A DNA stretch of 64,000 bases from Acidobacteriota bacterium (GTDB taxonomy: Bacteria; Acidobacteriota; Blastocatellia; UBA7656). Of this stretch, positions 61,839-64,000 are shown piece by piece (position 1 is the first letter of the stretch; the number at the start of each line of letters is the position of its first letter). The stretch is taken from the NCBI GenBank assembly GCA_038040445.1, contig JBBPIG010000020.1, positions 61,108-125,107 of the forward strand, written 5' to 3'. The position numbers and the translations under genes are program-made. The notes under the pieces were generated by a model. That model searched no databases, was not told where the DNA came from, and saw only the letters and a program-made list of their open reading frames with translations.

Positions 61839-62223
61839 TTATTCTTCCAGCCGATTCACCAATCTCACGATCCCGTCCTTGATCAGCGCGACATTGAAGT
61901 TAATCAACAACCCCAGCCTCTTGTCTGCGAATCGCAAATACGTCAGCACCTGTTTCTTATGAACCGGATGAAGCGCTTCTATCGACTTCACTTCGACGAT
62001 GACCTTGTCTTCGACGAGCAGATCAGCCCTAAAACCTGCCTTGAACTGCAACCCGCGATAGACTACTGGGATCGGCTTTTGTCGATAGACGCTCAGGCCC
62101 CGCTTCCTTAATTCCGCCTCCATGATTCTTTCGTAGACGCTCTCAAAAGAGACCGGGGCCGAGATCCACATGGATGTGATATGCGGTGTCCACGATGATG
62201 TTTGCGATTTCGTTTTCGGTCAT
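61839..62223 (-). pseudogene. GxxExxY-family protein, frameshifted
   Basis: The gene starts with ATG 62223, preceded by GGAGG, and reads MTENEIANIIVDTAYHIHVD then LGPGLF before a stop. The rest (ESVYERIMEAELRKRGLSVY, ADLLVEDKVIVEVKSIEALH, QVLTYLRFADKRLGLLINFN) is in the next frame. Removing one base from the run AAAA at 62145-62148 joins them as GPGLFESVYE, the GxxExxY motif. PD-(D/E)xK-like fold by family. Function unknown. Confidence 0.82.
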
Positions 62224-62287
62224 GGGTTACCTCCAGCTTCAAAGCCAGTGTTTCGGTCTACCCAGGACTAAGGGCGTTCTCGCGCGA

Positions 62288-62355
62288 CACGTGAAGGTTC
62301 GCGCAAAAGACGCAAATGGTTTCGCGCAAAAAACGCAAAGACTCGCAAAGCGCGC
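62288..62355. repeat. GCGCAAAGACG-family arm, right of GxxExxY
   Basis: GGTTCGCGCAAAAGACGCAA and GTTTCGCGCAAAAAACGCA, then GACTCGCAAAGCGCGC, between the ABC ATPase stop and the GxxExxY gene. It is inverted relative to 61792-61832. Confidence 0.6.
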
Positions 62356-63872
62356 TAAGAACCACCCGTCATCATCAGGCCGATCTGCTCTTCGCTTACT
62401 GTCTTCGGGTCGGCCTCGCCGACTATGCGCCCCTCGTAAATCACAACTACGCGATCACTCAGGCTCAACACTTCATCGAGCTCGGCCGACACCAATAGCA
62501 CTGCCGCGCCTGCGTCTCGAAGCTCAATCAGCTTTCGGTGAACGAACTCCGTTGCCCCGATATCCACTCCTCGAGTCGGCTGCGCCACCAGGATCAACCG
62601 CGGCTTGATGTCGAACTCGCGTGCGACTATCAGCTTCTGTTGATTGCCGCCCGACAGCGCGCGCGCCGGCAGCGTTATGTTGGGCGGCCGCACGTCATAC
62701 TCACGCACCAACCGCTCGGCGCGCTCGACAATCACATCGTGGTTCAAGAGCACCGCGCCTGAAATCGGGCGATCGCGATGCACCCCGAGTATGCTGTTGG
62801 CGGCAAGATCGAACGAAAGCAGCAGCCCCCGCCGATGACGATCCTCGGGAATATGAGCTATGCCCCGCCGCTTACGTTGCCGCGGATCGAGCTCGTCGAT
62901 GCGCGTGCCTTCAAGCAGCACCTCTCCCTCGCTTGCTTTGCGCAGGCCGGCGAGTACCTCTATCAGCTCAGTCTGCCCATTACCTTCGACGCCGGCGATC
63001 CCGAGCGTCTCTCCGCCGCGCACCTCGAATGAAACGTCATCAAGAATCGCATTGCCCTCAGCGCCGCGCAGCTTGAGCCCTCGGACACTCAGGACCGGGT
63101 CCCGCGGCTTTGCTTCTTCTTTCTTGACTCTCAGCAAGACCTCGCGTCCGACCATCAGTCGCGCAAGGCCCTCGGCCGTAGCTTCGGTTGTCGGCAGGTT
63201 CCCGACGACCTTGCCGTCGCGCATCACGGTGATGTTGTCCGAGAGTGCGAGCACTTCGGCGAGCTTGTGGGTGATGATGACGATAGTCTTGCCCTGATCG
63301 CGCAGGCTGCGGAGGATGGCAAACATCTCGGCGACTTCCTGGGGAGTGAGCACCGCAGTCGGTTCATCGAGTATCAGGATTCGAGCGCCGCGGTAGAGCG
63401 TCTTCAATATCTCGACGCGTTGTTGTTGCCCAACCGACAGATCTGCGATGCGCGCGTCGGGCTCGATCTTCAAACCGTACTGCCCGGATATTTCCCGCAC
63501 TCGAGCCCGGGCTTTGCGGTAGTCGATTGCCAGACCGCTCGTTGGCTCGGCGCCGAGCACTATGTTTTCGGTGACTGTGAGCGGCTCTACCAGCATGAAG
63601 TGCTGATGCACCATGCCGAGCCCCAGCTTGATCGCATCGCCGGGTTTGTCGATTGCGCGCGGCTTGCCGTCGATAAGAATCTCGCCCTCATCGGCCGCAT
63701 AAAAGCCGTAGAGGATGTTCATCGCGGTCGACTTTCCAGCGCCGTTTTCGCCTATGATCGCGTGGATTGACCGATCGGGAATGGCGAGACTGATGTGATC
63801 GTTAGCCAGCACTTCACCGAACCGCTTGGTGATGCCGCGCATCTCGACCGCGTATTCTGGTTGTTTGCTCAT
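62355..63872 (-). CDS. BMP-type nucleoside/sugar ABC importer, ATPase
   Basis: A 505-residue protein made of two fused ATPase domains. Domain 1 is complete: Walker [10 protein letters not shown], signature LSVGQQQR, Walker [11 protein letters not shown], His in [10 protein letters not shown]. Domain 2 is degenerate in Walker A (GVEGNGQT) and has LSGGNQQKL, as in YufO/NupA-like and RbsA-like importers. The [16 protein letters not shown] phrase is typical for the nucleoside (BMP) branch. Permease and binding-protein genes should lie to the left of the transcription direction, but none is present in this window downstream. Confidence 0.94.
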   Translation of the reverse strand: MSKQPEYAVEMRGITKRFGEVLANDHISLAIPDRSIHAIIGENGAGKSTAMNILYGFYAADEGEILIDGKPRAIDKPGDAIKLGLGMVHQHFMLVEPLTVTENIVLGAEPTSGLAIDYRKARARVREISGQYGLKIEPDARIADLSVGQQQRVEILKTLYRGARILILDEPTAVLTPQEVAEMFAILRSLRDQGKTIVIITHKLAEVLALSDNITVMRDGKVVGNLPTTEATAEGLARLMVGREVLLRVKKEEAKPRDPVLSVRGLKLRGAEGNAILDDVSFEVRGGETLGIAGVEGNGQTELIEVLAGLRKASEGEVLLEGTRIDELDPRQRKRRGIAHIPEDRHRRGLLLSFDLAANSILGVHRDRPISGAVLLNHDVIVERAERLVREYDVRPPNITLPARALSGGNQQKLIVAREFDIKPRLILVAQPTRGVDIGATEFVHRKLIELRDAGAAVLLVSAELDEVLSLSDRVVVIYEGRIVGEADPKTVSEEQIGLMMTGGS

Positions 63873-63948
63873 ATCCGGTTTTTCAAGAGATTGAAAGAGG
63901 CGTAATAATAATTGAAAGGCCGAGCGATGGGAAGTGATGGGTTCAGAG

Positions 63949-64000
63949 TTCCGGGTTCAGGGTTCGGGGTTTCTGGTTTCTAGTTTCTGGTTTCTGGTTT
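63949..64000. repeat. GTTCAGAGTTCCGGGTTCAG repeat
   Basis: Low-complexity run GTTCAGAGTTCCGGGTTCAG then GGTTTCTGGTTTCTAG words reaching the window edge. Same style as 12409-12529. Confidence 0.7.

Overview
The window is a chromosomal segment from a GC-rich, probably soil-living bacterium. No rRNA or tRNA gene was seen, so the lineage is inferred from gene style only: PQQ-propeller and BNR-repeat secreted proteins, several serine beta-lactamase-like hydrolases with TPR tails, an M16 peptidase pair, a PDZ/7TM/GAF/zinc-ribbon Ser/Thr kinase, a two-subunit methylmalonyl-CoA mutase, and many small hairpin repeats between genes. This mix suits an Acidobacteriota (Blastocatellia-like) genome, but that is an inference.

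Layout. 0-3 kb: a minus-strand defence operon of a C5 cytosine methyltransferase, a Vsr endonuclease and a reader-domain/DUF262 protein. 3-14 kb: an MFS exporter, then a cluster of small proteins (DUF1428, VOC, SRPBCC, DUF1801, DoxX, YCII, SnoaL) around an ECF42-type sigma factor. Both YCII genes carry the same candidate sigma-factor promoter. A MoaD-like sulfur carrier is translationally coupled to a BNR-repeat protein here. 14-21 kb: PQQ propeller, HigBA, VOC, LigD-type polymerase facing a LigC-type ligase, a PilZ-like protein and a DUF4160-DUF2442 pair. 21-25 kb: an M28 peptidase flanked by two copies of a palindromic repeat array.

25-32.5 kb is the most accessory part and is visibly AT-richer at about 28.1-30.3 kb. 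It holds a frameshifted PIN-like gene, a trypsin-like protease with a one-helix membrane partner, an HNH relic next to a REP-like palindrome, an NYN nuclease (frameshifted), a TIR protein and an unknown protein, then an XRE/DUF2975 operon and three gene relics meeting at a deletion scar. 33-44 kb: AraC regulator, three serine hydrolases (one frameshifted), a BrnTA-like toxin pair between two nearly identical copies of a hydrolase TPR tail, a nucleotidyltransferase pair and an amidase. 44-58 kb: kinase, cupin, CocE hydrolase, DUF2235-lectin hydrolase, B12 subunit, M16 pair and mutase large subunit. 58-64 kb: a rhodanese with an in-frame UGA next to its active-site Cys and a SECIS-like hairpin at the right distance, an antitoxin with an amputated toxin, purD, a frameshifted GxxExxY gene and the ATPase of a BMP-type nucleoside/sugar ABC importer.

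The strongest leads are the possible selenocysteine rhodanese (58597-58953), the unknown-TIR-NYN run (28122-30268) with the neighbouring protease pair, the methyltransferase-Vsr-DUF262 operon, and the ECF42 regulon with its two matching promoters. At least four genes are interrupted by a single-base indel, three of them in homopolymers, so either accessory genes are decaying or the assembly has indel errors; the raw reads would decide.
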